Assembly: GCA_963849605.1 (NCBI GenBank)
Contig: CAWKHX010000015.1
Span: 930,001 to 994,000, forward strand
From: DASPHG01 sp963849605
Lineage (GTDB): Bacteria; Actinomycetota; Thermoleophilia; Solirubrobacterales; Thermoleophilaceae
Direction of reading: 5' to 3'
Length of the DNA: 64,000 bases
Shown: positions 22,782 through 30,539 of the stretch, in pieces
Position numbering within the stretch: the first letter of the stretch is position 1
Layout: each line of letters starts with the position of its first letter
The notes under the pieces: generated by a model
Seen by the model: only the letters and a program-made list of their open reading frames with translations
Database searches by the model: none
Told to the model about the DNA's origin: nothing
Program-made: the position numbers and the translations under genes

Positions 22782-24167
22782 GCGGGCGAGCATGCGCGAG
22801 GGGCCGCTGGCGGCCCTCTTCCGCAAGACCGAGGAAGAGGGACTCGAGGAGCCCCTTCGCAAGGAGGACAAGCCGACCAGCGACCGGCCACCAGCGACGA
22901 GCGACGCTCCTCAGCAGACCCCTGCGGCGCGCCGGGTCGAGGAACCCGCACGCGTGGACCCACCCGTCCGCACGCCGGAGGAGCGCCTCCGCACCGTCTT
23001 CTCATCGGACATCCCGGACAACGTGCTCGAGAAGCCTGCGCCGCGCCGGCGCCCCTGCCGCGCTATGGCCACGAGCCAGCGGCCGGTCCGCAGCCCATTC
23101 TCAAGCCCGTCCTGCGCGTCGTGGGCGTGGGCGGCGCGGGCGTGAACGCGGTCAACCGCATGGTCGAGGCACAGGTCGAGGGCGTCGAGTTCATCGCCGT
23201 CAACACCGACCTCCAGTCGCTCCAGCAGTCGCAGGCCGACGTGACCCTGCACATCGGCAGCCAGGTCACGCGCGGCCTCGGCTCGGGCTCGAACCCGACG
23301 CTCGGGCGCCAGGCGGCGACCGACGAGTACGACCGGATCAAGGCCCTGCTCAAGGGCTCCGACATGGTCTTCATCACCGCGGGCGCTGGTGGCGGCACCG
23401 GCACGGGTGGGGCGCCGGTCGTCGCGAAGATCGCGCGCGAGCTCGGTGCGCTGACGGTCGGCATCATCACCAAGCCGTTCGGCTTCGAGGGATCGCGCCG
23501 CGGCGAGCAGGCCGATCGCGGGATCGAGGAGCTGTCGGCAGAGGTCGACACGCTGATCATCGTCCCGAACGCGCGGCTCCTGACCGTGCTCGACAAGCAG
23601 ACGTCGATGGTCGAGGCGTTCCGCGTGGCCGACGACGTGCTGCGCCAGGGCGTGCAGGGCATCTCGGACCTGATCACGCTGCCGGGCCTGATCAACCTCG
23701 ACTTCGCGGACGTCCGGACGATCATGTCCGAGGCGGGCACCGCGCTGCTCGGGATCGGCATGGGCACGGGCGAGACGCGCGCGATGGACGCCGCCCAGCA
23801 TGCGGTGGACTCGCCGCTGCTCGAGACCAAGGTCGACGGCGCACGTTCGATCCTCCTGTCGATCACGGGCGGGCGCGATCTGTCGCTCTACGAGGTGAAC
23901 GAGGCGGCGAAGGCCGTGGCCGAGGCCGCGCACCCCGACGCCAACATCATCTTCGGCGCGATGGTCGACGAGAAGCTCCAGAGCGAGGTGTGGGTGACGG
24001 TCGTGGCCACCGGCTACGGCGACCGCTCGGCACCGCGCCGCGAGCGGCGGGCGGAGCGCACGAGCGTGCCGGCCGACCGCGAGCCGACCGTGCGCCGCAC
24101 AGCCGGCACGCCGCGCCCGGGCGCACTGGACGACCTGGTCGTCCCTGAGTTCTTGCCGCGTAGGTAG
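22768..24167 (+). CDS. ftsZ: Cell-division protein FtsZ with long N-terminal extension (frameshifted)
   Basis: Tubulin-like GTPase that forms the division ring. The GTPase core has LRVVGVGGAGVNAVNRM, VNTDLQSLQQS, the tubulin signature TAGAGGGTGTGGAPVV, the T7 loop region NLDFADVRTIM, and the C-terminal FtsA/SepF-binding peptide LDDLVVPEFLPRR. Upstream is a 95-residue extension starting MERGKRASMREGPLAALFRK at 22768, overlapping parA by 14 nt. The extension and the core are in different frames: a single missing base near 23040-23060 restores PAPLPRYGHEPAAGPQPILK into the core. The extension includes a repeat-derived segment (TSDRPPATSD) and LRTVFSSDIPDNVLEK. The GTPase identity is secure; the extension and frameshift need sequence confirmation. 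Confidence 0.9.
22874..22907. repeat. CGACCAGCGAC repeat arm inside ftsZ extension
   Basis: CGACCAGCGACCGGCCACCA followed by GCGACGAGCGACGC matches the right-hand arm of the hairpin elements with a few changes. It is read in frame as Pro-Thr-Ser-Asp-Arg-Pro-Pro-Ala-Thr-Ser-Asp. It lies within the low-complexity N-terminal extension of FtsZ, where insertion would be tolerated. Confidence 0.75.
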
Positions 24168-24178
24168 CGTCTCCACAT

Positions 24179-25703
24179 ATGAAGGGAGTGGTGGCAGCTG
24201 GCCACCCGCTGACCGCGCAAGCGGGTGCGGATGTGCTGCGCGCAGGCGGGAATGCCGTCGACGCTGCGATCGCCGCGATGCTGATGTCGTGGGTCGCCGA
24301 GTCCCAGCTGACGGGGCCGGGCGCAGGCGGCTTCATGCTGGTGCACACATCCGGCGGCGAGACGCACCTGCTCGACTTCTTCGTCGCCGCGCCGGGTAAG
24401 GACGCCGCCGGCCCGCCCGGGGAACTGGAGCCGATCGAGGTCCGCTTCTCCGAGGACGCGATCCAGGAGTTCCACGTCGGCGCAGCCTCGTGCGGCGTCT
24501 ACGGCAACCCGCTCGGGATCGCGGTCAGCTCGAAGCGCTTCTGCTCGATGCCGCTCTCCGAGCTCGCCGCACCCGCTGCGCGCGCCGCCCGCGACGGCAT
24601 CGAGGTCACGCCCGTGATGCGGCAGTTCTTCGAGGTGCTGGAGCCGATCGTCACCAAAACAGAGGAGGCGCGCGCGATCTATGCGCCGGACGGGCGCCTG
24701 CTGGACGTCGGCGAGACGATCCGGATGCCCTATGTCGGCGACCTGATCGAGCGGCTCGGCGCGGAGGGCCCGGCGTTCCTCTACGAGGGCGACGTCGCCC
24801 GCGCCGTCGCCGAGTGGGTCAGCGAGCGGGGCGGGACGATCACCGAGCAGGACCTCGCGACCTACCGCGTCGTTGAGCGCGAGCCGGCGCGGGCGCGATA
24901 CCACGGGCCGCGACATCCTCACCAACCCGCCGCCGTCGTCGGGCGGGATCCTAATCGCGTACTCGCTCGACCTGATGGAGCGGCTCGACCCGCCGGCCGA
25001 GCACCGGCTGCGCACGCTCGTGCGGGTGATGGACCGGACGAACAGGGAGCGCACGAAGGACTTCGTCCGCGGGCTTCACTCCGAGGGATACCTCGAGCGG
25101 TTCCTCGCGCAGGAGGCGCTCGAGTCCGCGGCGCGCGAGGTCGGGAACCCGCTGGGCAACACGACGCACCTGTCGGTGATGGATGCGGACGGCGCGAGTG
25201 TCAGCGTCACCTGCTCGAACGGGTCGTGCTCGGGCGTGATCGTGCCGGGCACGGGCGTGCACCTGAACAACATGCTCGGGGAGGAGGACCTCAATCCGAA
25301 GGGTCACCGGCACGAGCCGGGCGCGCGCGTGCCGAGCATGATGGCGCCGACCGTCGTACTGAACGAAGGCCAGACCGAGCTCGCGGTCGGCAGCGCCGGG
25401 TCGAACAGGATCCGGTCGGCGATCCTCCAGACGATCATCCACGTGGTCGATCGCGGCCGCAGCGCGCAGGACGCGGTCGACGCCCCGCGGCTCCACTACG
25501 AGAACGGCGTCGTCGAGGCCGAGGCGGGCGTCAACGCCGACGCGCTCGAGGAGATCGAGCAGGACGGCTGGCAGGTCGTGCGCTGGCAAACGAAGAACCT
25601 CTACTTCGGCGGCGTCCAGGCGGTCGCGCGCAACCCGGCGACGGGCGCTCTCTCGGGCGGCGGCGATCCGCGCCGGGGTGGAGTCGCCGTAGTGGTGGAC
25701 TAG
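24179..25703 (+). CDS. Gamma-glutamyltransferase family protein (frameshifted)
   Basis: Ntn-hydrolase of the gamma-glutamyltranspeptidase family, about 507 aa when repaired. The first part (MKGVVAAGHPLTAQAGADVL, GGNAVDAAIAAMLMSWVAES, TGPGAGGFMLVH) is in one frame; the second (GRDILTNPPPSSGGILIAYS, then LGNTTHLSVMDADG with the autoprocessing Thr) is in another. Removing one G from the GGG at about 24906-24908 joins them as YHGRDILTNPP. C-terminal landmarks are GTGVHLNNMLGE, RVPSMMAPTVV and GSAGSNRIRSAILQ. No signal peptide is seen, unlike periplasmic GGT, so a cytosolic acylase or glutathione-conjugate role is possible. It follows ftsZ by 11 nt. Confidence 0.88.
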
Positions 25704-25705
25704 CC

Positions 25706-26107
25706 GTGCGGCGCGTCTTACCGGCGCTGTTCGCCGGCCTCCTGATCGCGGGATGCGGCGGCGGATCAGGGGACCTGATGGCGATCGAGATCGCCAAGGG
25801 GCCCGCGCGCGGCCGCGCGCTCGACATCGTCATCAAGGACAACGGCCGCGCCACCTGCAACGGCGGCTCGGAGGAGCAGATCCCGAGCGACCTCCTGATC
25901 GACGCGCGCGAGCTGGAGCGCGACCTGGGCGATCTGGCGGAGGAGGGCGCGTTCTTCGAGCCCACGGGCGCGGGCCGCCGCGAGTACGTCGTGCGCATCA
26001 AGGCCGGGACGGTCCGCTGGAGCGAGGGCGACCGCGGCCTGCCGCGGGAGCTTCCGCGGACGCAGCTGCTCGCGCTGCGCCTCGACCGTCTCGTCTGCCG
26101 TTCCTAA
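25706..26107 (+). CDS. Small lipoprotein, unknown function
   Basis: A 133-aa lipoprotein from the GTG at 25706, two bases after the gamma-glutamyltransferase stop. The signal is MRRVLPALFAGLLIAGCGGG, with a lipobox LIAGC that would be lipidated on Cys 17. The mature part contains paired strand segments (ALDIVIKDNGRATCNGG; REYVVRIKAGTVRWSEGDRG) and no known domain; a second Cys and a C-terminal Cys (RLVCRS) could form a disulfide. It is probably co-transcribed with the preceding gene, whose active site would act on gamma-glutamyl peptides. The function is unknown. Confidence 0.75.
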   Translation: MRRVLPALFAGLLIAGCGGGSGDLMAIEIAKGPARGRALDIVIKDNGRATCNGGSEEQIPSDLLIDARELERDLGDLAEEGAFFEPTGAGRREYVVRIKAGTVRWSEGDRGLPRELPRTQLLALRLDRLVCRS

Positions 26108-26153
26108 AGAGGCCGCTTACGGGCGACTAGCCGTGGGGTCTGACCCTCTTTAG
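26104..26153. terminator. Bidirectional hairpin spanning two convergent stop codons
   Basis: CTAAAGAGG (26104-26112) pairs with CCTCTTTAG (26145-26153). The stem includes the TAA of the lipoprotein gene and the TAG of the convergent gene. The loop carries GCCGCTTACGGGCGACTAGC, very similar to a segment at 60568-60588, and GGGGTCTGACCC, which recurs at 49568. Confidence 0.6.
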
Positions 26154-26767
26154 AAACGGACCTTGCCGTTCGAGCGCGCGACCTCGGACACGTGCTCGGC
26201 GCGCTCGAGGCGCTCGACCGCCTTCGTGAACAGCTCCTGGACGATCTCGAGCCGCTCCTCCTCGGAGCGCGAGTCCAGCAGCCTCTGCTTAAGCGCCGGC
26301 TCGAGCTCGATCGTCGCCGCCATCCTGTAGGCGTCCATGTCGGCCAGGTCCTCGTCGGCCGGCCGTTCGTCGGTTGCCTTCTCGACGACCTCGGCGTAGC
26401 CCGCCCGCGCGGCCTCCGCGTGCGAATCGGACGCGTCCTGGTCGTCCTCGAGCAGCTCGATGTCGCCCGCCGGGTAGGGCAGCTCCTCGACGCGGCGCAG
26501 CAGCCGGAACGGTTTCCCGCCGCGCACGACGATGTTCATCCGGCCGTCTTCCATCCGGTCGATCAGCTCGGTGATGTGCGCCGTGCAGCCGACGTCCGCG
26601 AGCCCGCTGTCGCCGAGCCACACGATGCCGAACTCCGCGCCCTCCTCGATGCAGAGGTTGATCATCCGCTTGTAGCGCTCCTCGAAGATGTGGAGCGGCG
26701 CGAGCTCCGTCGGCAACAGCACGAGCGGCAAAGGAAAGATCGGGAAGCTGTCGTACCGGTCCCCCAC
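26150..26767 (-). CDS. Lon N-terminal (LAN) domain protein
   Basis: A 205-aa protein consisting of the Lon protease substrate-binding (LON/PUA-like) domain alone, without ATPase or protease. The start FPIFPLPLVLLPTELAPLHI followed by EERYKRMINLCIEEG is diagnostic, as are FGIVW and RMNIVVRGGKPFRLL. The C-terminal helices (ELEPALKQRLLDSRSEEERL) complete the domain. Such stand-alone proteins are common in actinobacteria and cyanobacteria, with a suspected role in protein quality control, but no activity is established. It diverges from hisC with a 17-nt gap. Confidence 0.93.
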   Translation of the reverse strand: MGDRYDSFPIFPLPLVLLPTELAPLHIFEERYKRMINLCIEEGAEFGIVWLGDSGLADVGCTAHITELIDRMEDGRMNIVVRGGKPFRLLRRVEELPYPAGDIELLEDDQDASDSHAEAARAGYAEVVEKATDERPADEDLADMDAYRMAATIELEPALKQRLLDSRSEEERLEIVQELFTKAVERLERAEHVSEVARSNGKVRF

Positions 26768-26784
26768 GCACTTAGGCTATCTCT

Positions 26785-27873
26785 GTGCCGCTGCGCCGTG
26801 CGCTGGATCAGGTGGAGCCATATCGGCCGCAGCGTCCGATGCACGAGCTGCAGCGCGAGCTCGGAATCGAGCGCATGGTCAAGCTCGCGTCGAACGAGGG
26901 CGCCTTCGGTCCGCTGCCGGCGGCGGTCGCCGCGTTCGAGGCCGCGGCCGGTTCGTTGAACCGCTATCCCGACGCGGGCGGGCTCAAGCTGCGCGAGGAG
27001 CTCGCCCGGCGGCACCAGCTCCCCATCGAGCAGGTCGTGCTCGGGAACGGCGCCGACGAGCTGATCCGGCTGTGCGCCGTCGCGACGCTCGACGCCGGCG
27101 ACCGCGCGATCCTGCCGTGGCCGTCGTTCCCGAGCTACGTGGTCTCCGCCGCGAGTGCCGGCGCCGAGCCGGTCACGGTGCCGCTCAACGGGCACCGGAT
27201 CGACGTCGACCGCCTCCTCAGCGAGGCGAACTATGGGGCGAAGCTGGTCTACCTGCCGAACCCGAACAACCCCACGGGCGTGCTGCTCGACCGCGCCGAC
27301 GTGCGGCGGCTGCTCGACGAGGTGCCGCCCGACGTCCTGGTCGTCCTCGACGAGGCCTACGCGGAGTACGCGGACCCCGAGCCCGACGGACCGGCGCTCC
27401 TGCGCGAGGGGCGAGAGCGCCTCTGCGTGCTCCGCACCTTCTCGAAGGTCTACGGCCTTGCGGCGCTGCGCGTGGGCTACGCGCTCGCATCGCCGGCGAT
27501 CGCCGACGGGCTCGACCGGGTGCGGCCGATCTTCAACGTCAACCAGCCCGCCCAGGAGGCGGCGCTCGCGTCGCTGCACGAGCAGCACGCGATCGGCGGC
27601 CGCGTGGCGCACGCACGACACGCGCGCGAGGACATCCGCGCCGCGCTCGCCGGTGCCGGGCTCGACCCGGAGCCGTCGCAGGCGAACTTCGTCTACGCCG
27701 ACGTCCCCGGTGGGGATGCGGCCGGGCTGGCCGACCGTCTGCTCCGCGCCGGCTTCATCGTGCGCGAGCTGGCCGGCTTCGGCGCGCCCGGCGCGATTCG
27801 AGTGACCGCCGGCACCGACGAGGAGAACGCGCTGTTCGCCGCCGCGCTGCCGGACGCCGTCAATTCGCGCTGA
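26785..27873 (+). CDS. hisC: Histidinol-phosphate aminotransferase HisC
   Basis: A 362-aa PLP-dependent class I/II aminotransferase converting imidazole-acetol phosphate to histidinol phosphate in histidine synthesis. It has KLASNEGAFGPLPAA near the N-terminus, GNGADELIRLCAVA, the NPNNPTGVLL loop, VVLDEAYAEYAD with the PLP Asp, and the PLP lysine in RTFSKVYGLAALRVGYALA. Length is normal. No other his genes are adjacent, so the pathway is dispersed. An aromatic aminotransferase function is the main alternative, since HisC-like enzymes overlap in specificity. The last 14 nt overlap the convergent AhpD-like gene. Confidence 0.92.
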   Translation: MPLRRALDQVEPYRPQRPMHELQRELGIERMVKLASNEGAFGPLPAAVAAFEAAAGSLNRYPDAGGLKLREELARRHQLPIEQVVLGNGADELIRLCAVATLDAGDRAILPWPSFPSYVVSAASAGAEPVTVPLNGHRIDVDRLLSEANYGAKLVYLPNPNNPTGVLLDRADVRRLLDEVPPDVLVVLDEAYAEYADPEPDGPALLREGRERLCVLRTFSKVYGLAALRVGYALASPAIADGLDRVRPIFNVNQPAQEAALASLHEQHAIGGRVAHARHAREDIRAALAGAGLDPEPSQANFVYADVPGGDAAGLADRLLRAGFIVRELAGFGAPGAIRVTAGTDEENALFAAALPDAVNSR

Positions 27874-28429
27874 CGACGGGCACGCAGTACGCGCCCTCGG
27901 AGTAGCCCTCCTTGCCGAGGCCGAAGGCCCAGTTGAACCGCGCGCGCCAGTTCTCCCACGCGATCGCGGCCGTGAGCTCGACCATCTGCTGCTCGTCGAA
28001 GTGCGCGTGAAGCTGTTCGAACAGCTCGTCCGAGACCTCGACCGGCGTCGCGGAGATCGCATCCGCGTACGCGAGCACGAGCTTGTCCTTCTCGTCGAGA
28101 CGCTCGCTGGACTGCCAGTCGACCAGGTCCTTCAGCTCGTCGTCCGACAGCCCCGACTGGCGCGCGACCATCGACCCGATGTCGACGCAGAACTCGCAGC
28201 CCACGACCATCGCGGCGCGCAGCTCGCCGAGCGCCTTGTAGCGCTCCGGCACCGACGACGACCGCTCGAGCGCCATCTCGAAGCCGCTCATCGCGCCGAA
28301 CATCTTCGTGTGGTGCGCCGCCACGGCGAACGGCTCGGGCACTCGCCCCAGCCGCTTGCGCGCCATCGAGTACGCGACCTTACGCAGCGGCCCGCGCTCT
28401 GGTGCTCCCTGGATCCTCTGCTCTGTCAT
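27860..28429 (-). CDS. Carboxymuconolactone decarboxylase / AhpD-like protein
   Basis: A 189-aa protein of the CMD/AhpD-like superfamily. The redox motif is GCEFCVDIGSMVARQSGLSD, a CxxC followed by the usual helix, near residue 77-95. The flanking sequence (PEPFAVAAHHTKMFGAMSGF; LVLAYADAISATPVEVSDEL; ELTAAIAWENWRARFNWAFG) matches the alkylhydroperoxidase-like core fold. It likely acts as a thiol-dependent peroxidase or decarboxylase; the precise substrate is unknown. It overlaps the broken membrane-protein gene just upstream (28380-28837), and the two were probably one operon with the methyltransferase at 28834. Confidence 0.9.
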   Translation of the reverse strand: MTEQRIQGAPERGPLRKVAYSMARKRLGRVPEPFAVAAHHTKMFGAMSGFEMALERSSSVPERYKALGELRAAMVVGCEFCVDIGSMVARQSGLSDDELKDLVDWQSSERLDEKDKLVLAYADAISATPVEVSDELFEQLHAHFDEQQMVELTAAIAWENWRARFNWAFGLGKEGYSEGAYCVPVVSAN

Positions 28430-28837
28430 GGATGCTCCTCACGAGTAGGCCGCCCGGCAGGGCGATGTACACGAACAGGCCGAGGAGGTTGGCGATCGCG
28501 TCCCCTGTCCCGAACCTGTCGATCGTGACCAGGTGGTAGACGAAATGGATGCTGGCTCCCGCGAGCCAGCTCGATGATCGCGAGCTGCACGACGCGGCGG
28601 TCGAGCCAGATGCCGGCGAGCACGAGCGCTACGAGCGCGCCGAGGGTGTAGGCGCCGTAGTCGTAGATCAGGTGCTCGTTGTAGGCGGGATACGCCTCGA
28701 CCCAGCCGCGCCCGAACGGGAAGCTGTCGTAGAAGCTCCTCGGCGCGATCAGCGCCTGAAGCGTGACTCCCAGCTGAGCGAACGCCAGGGCGAGCAGGCC
28801 CGTAGCGGTACGGGTTCGCCGGGAGCCGGTCCCTCAT
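28380..28837 (-). CDS. Small integral membrane protein (two frameshifts)
   Basis: Starting at the ATG at 28837 (overlapping the methyltransferase stop as ATGA), the frame MRDRLPANPYRYG must shift once near 28797 to give LLALAFAQLGVTLQALIAPR, SFYDSFPFGRGWVEAYPAYN and LGALVALVLAGIWLDRRVV. A second shift near 28565 gives ASIHFVYHLVTIDRFGTGDA and ANLLGLFVYIALPGGLLV. The repaired protein is about 150 aa with four hydrophobic helices. The frame then stops at 28380, inside the AhpD-like gene. The pattern is typical of small DUF membrane proteins of actinobacteria; function unknown. Indel errors rather than real decay are the likelier cause, as the repaired parts are well preserved. Confidence 0.6.
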
Positions 28838-29751
28838 GTCACGGATACGGGCTTCCGGGCCGAGATGAGCAGGTTGTAGAAGATCGCCGCGGGCAGCCGC
28901 TGCTCGAGCACGGTGCGGTCGAGCGCCTGGAGTGTGAGGTAGCCGCGGTAGGCGTACTGGCGCCAGAGCCACGGCACGCCCTCGGGCTCGGCGGTCGCCT
29001 CGAGCGTGCGGTTCATCCAGCCGAACCACGTGGCGGTGAGCTCCTCGCCGGTCACGCGGACGTCCCCGAGGCCCGCCTCGCGGGCGAGCGAGACGAGCCT
29101 GCGCGGCGTGAACGCGTGCACGTCCACGAGCCACTCGAGGTCGGCCTCCTCGCGGTCGTCCGGCCCGGCGAAGTAGTCGCGCTTCGTCGCGCGCATGAGG
29201 CGCCGCCACGCGGGTGCGAGCGCCACCGCGGCCCGCTTCGGCACCTGCGAGATGAGATCGCCGTAGCGCGACGGCTCGCCGCAGAAGGCGAGCGTGCCGC
29301 CCGGCCTCAGCACGCGCCGGAACTCGGCGAACGCGGCATCGAGATCGGGCAGGTGGTGCAGCACGGCGTGGCCGAACACGAGGTCGAACGATTCGTCGGG
29401 GAACGGCAGCTTGTCCGCCTCGCACCGGGTCGCGCGCACGTCGAGGCCGAGCCGCGCGGCGGACGAGGACATCGTCTCGAGCATCCCCGGCGAGATGTCG
29501 GTCGCGACGGCCTCGCGGATCACCCCGGCGCGCAGGAGATTGAGCGTGAAGTAGCCGGTCCCGGCGCCGATCTCGAGCGCGCGCTCGTAGCGGCCGGGCT
29601 CGCTGCCGAGCGCCTTCGCCAGCTTCCCAATCACCTGTGCCTGGCCGGCCTCGCCGTAGTCGATGCCCCATTTCGCGTCGTAGTCGGCGGCCGCCAGGTC
29701 GTGGTAGCGGATGTTGACGTCGCGGATCCTGTCGGTGGTGGCGGGGGCCAT
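28834..29751 (-). CDS. Class I SAM-dependent methyltransferase
   Basis: A 305-aa methyltransferase. SAM-binding motif I is ALEIGAGTGYFTLNLLRAG near residue 58, motif II is VATDISPGMLETMSSSAARL, followed by LPFPDESFDLVFGHAVLHHL and LRPGGTLAFCGEPSRYGDLI. The C-terminal third (about 180-305) has aromatic-rich segments (TWFGWMNRTLEA; WLWRQYAYRGYLTLQALD) that resemble lipid or quinone methyltransferases rather than small soluble ones. The substrate is not determinable. It starts 32 nt from a divergent second methyltransferase gene and is coupled to the membrane-protein gene downstream. Confidence 0.9.
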   Translation of the reverse strand: MAPATTDRIRDVNIRYHDLAAADYDAKWGIDYGEAGQAQVIGKLAKALGSEPGRYERALEIGAGTGYFTLNLLRAGVIREAVATDISPGMLETMSSSAARLGLDVRATRCEADKLPFPDESFDLVFGHAVLHHLPDLDAAFAEFRRVLRPGGTLAFCGEPSRYGDLISQVPKRAAVALAPAWRRLMRATKRDYFAGPDDREEADLEWLVDVHAFTPRRLVSLAREAGLGDVRVTGEELTATWFGWMNRTLEATAEPEGVPWLWRQYAYRGYLTLQALDRTVLEQRLPAAIFYNLLISARKPVSVT

Positions 29752-29783
29752 CAGAAGGGGCGCGGACTATATTCGCCGCCGTT

Positions 29784-30539
29784 TTGCAGGCAGAAGCGGA
29801 ATACACGCAGGAGAACCAGCCGGAGGGCGTCCCGCCCCTGTCGCTCACCGGCGAGCGGACGCTGCCGGACGTCCCGGAGGAGAACTACTGGTTCCAGCGC
29901 CACCTCGCCGTGTACCGCTGGATCGCGGAGCGCGTCGCAGGGCTCGACGTGGTGGACATGGCGTGCGGCGAGGGCTATGGCACCGCCGAGCTCGCGCAGA
30001 GGGCCGCGCGCGTGACGGGCGTGGACGCCAACCCGGACGCGTTCGAGCACGCGCGGCTCAAGTACACGCGCCCGGGAGTCTCCTTCGAGCGCGACCTCGT
30101 GGAGTCGTGGTCGGGTGAACGCGACGCGGTCGTGTTCCTCCAGACGATCGAGCACGTCGAGAACCCGAAGGCGGTGCTCGACCACTTCCGCTCGCTCGCG
30201 CCCACCGCCTATGTGTCGACGCCGAACGTGCTCACGCTCGCACCCGAGGGCGCGGAGAAGTCGGGCAACCCCTGGCATGTGAAGGAGTACCGCGCGGACG
30301 AGTTCCGTGCGCTGTGCGAGCAGAGCTTCGGGTCCGTCGAGATCTACGGCCTGTTCCACGCGCGCAAGCTGTGGCTGCACGAGCGGGCGATCGCGGCCGG
30401 CTGGGACTCGCTCCATCCGCGGCTCGGGATCACGAAGCGCTTCTACGACCGGTTCACGCCCGCGATCAGCCATAAGGACTTCGCGATCAGGCGCGGGCCG
30501 CTCGACAAAGCTCTCGACTTCGTAGCGGTGCTCAAATGA
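29784..30539 (+). CDS. Class I SAM-dependent methyltransferase of the glucan locus
   Basis: A 251-aa methyltransferase from a TTG at 29784. Motif I is LDVVDMACGEGYGTAELAQR near residue 54, followed by VTGVDANPDAFEHARLKY, AVVFLQTIEHVENPKAVLDH and AYVSTPNVLTLAP. Its stop overlaps the start of the GH57 gene (ATGA), and that gene in turn overlaps a GT4 gene, so all three form one tightly coupled unit. Actinobacteria that make methylated polysaccharides of glucose place sugar methyltransferases beside alpha-glucan enzymes, which suggests a sugar substrate here. That is an inference from context only. Confidence 0.88.
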   Translation: MQAEAEYTQENQPEGVPPLSLTGERTLPDVPEENYWFQRHLAVYRWIAERVAGLDVVDMACGEGYGTAELAQRAARVTGVDANPDAFEHARLKYTRPGVSFERDLVESWSGERDAVVFLQTIEHVENPKAVLDHFRSLAPTAYVSTPNVLTLAPEGAEKSGNPWHVKEYRADEFRALCEQSFGSVEIYGLFHARKLWLHERAIAAGWDSLHPRLGITKRFYDRFTPAISHKDFAIRRGPLDKALDFVAVLK

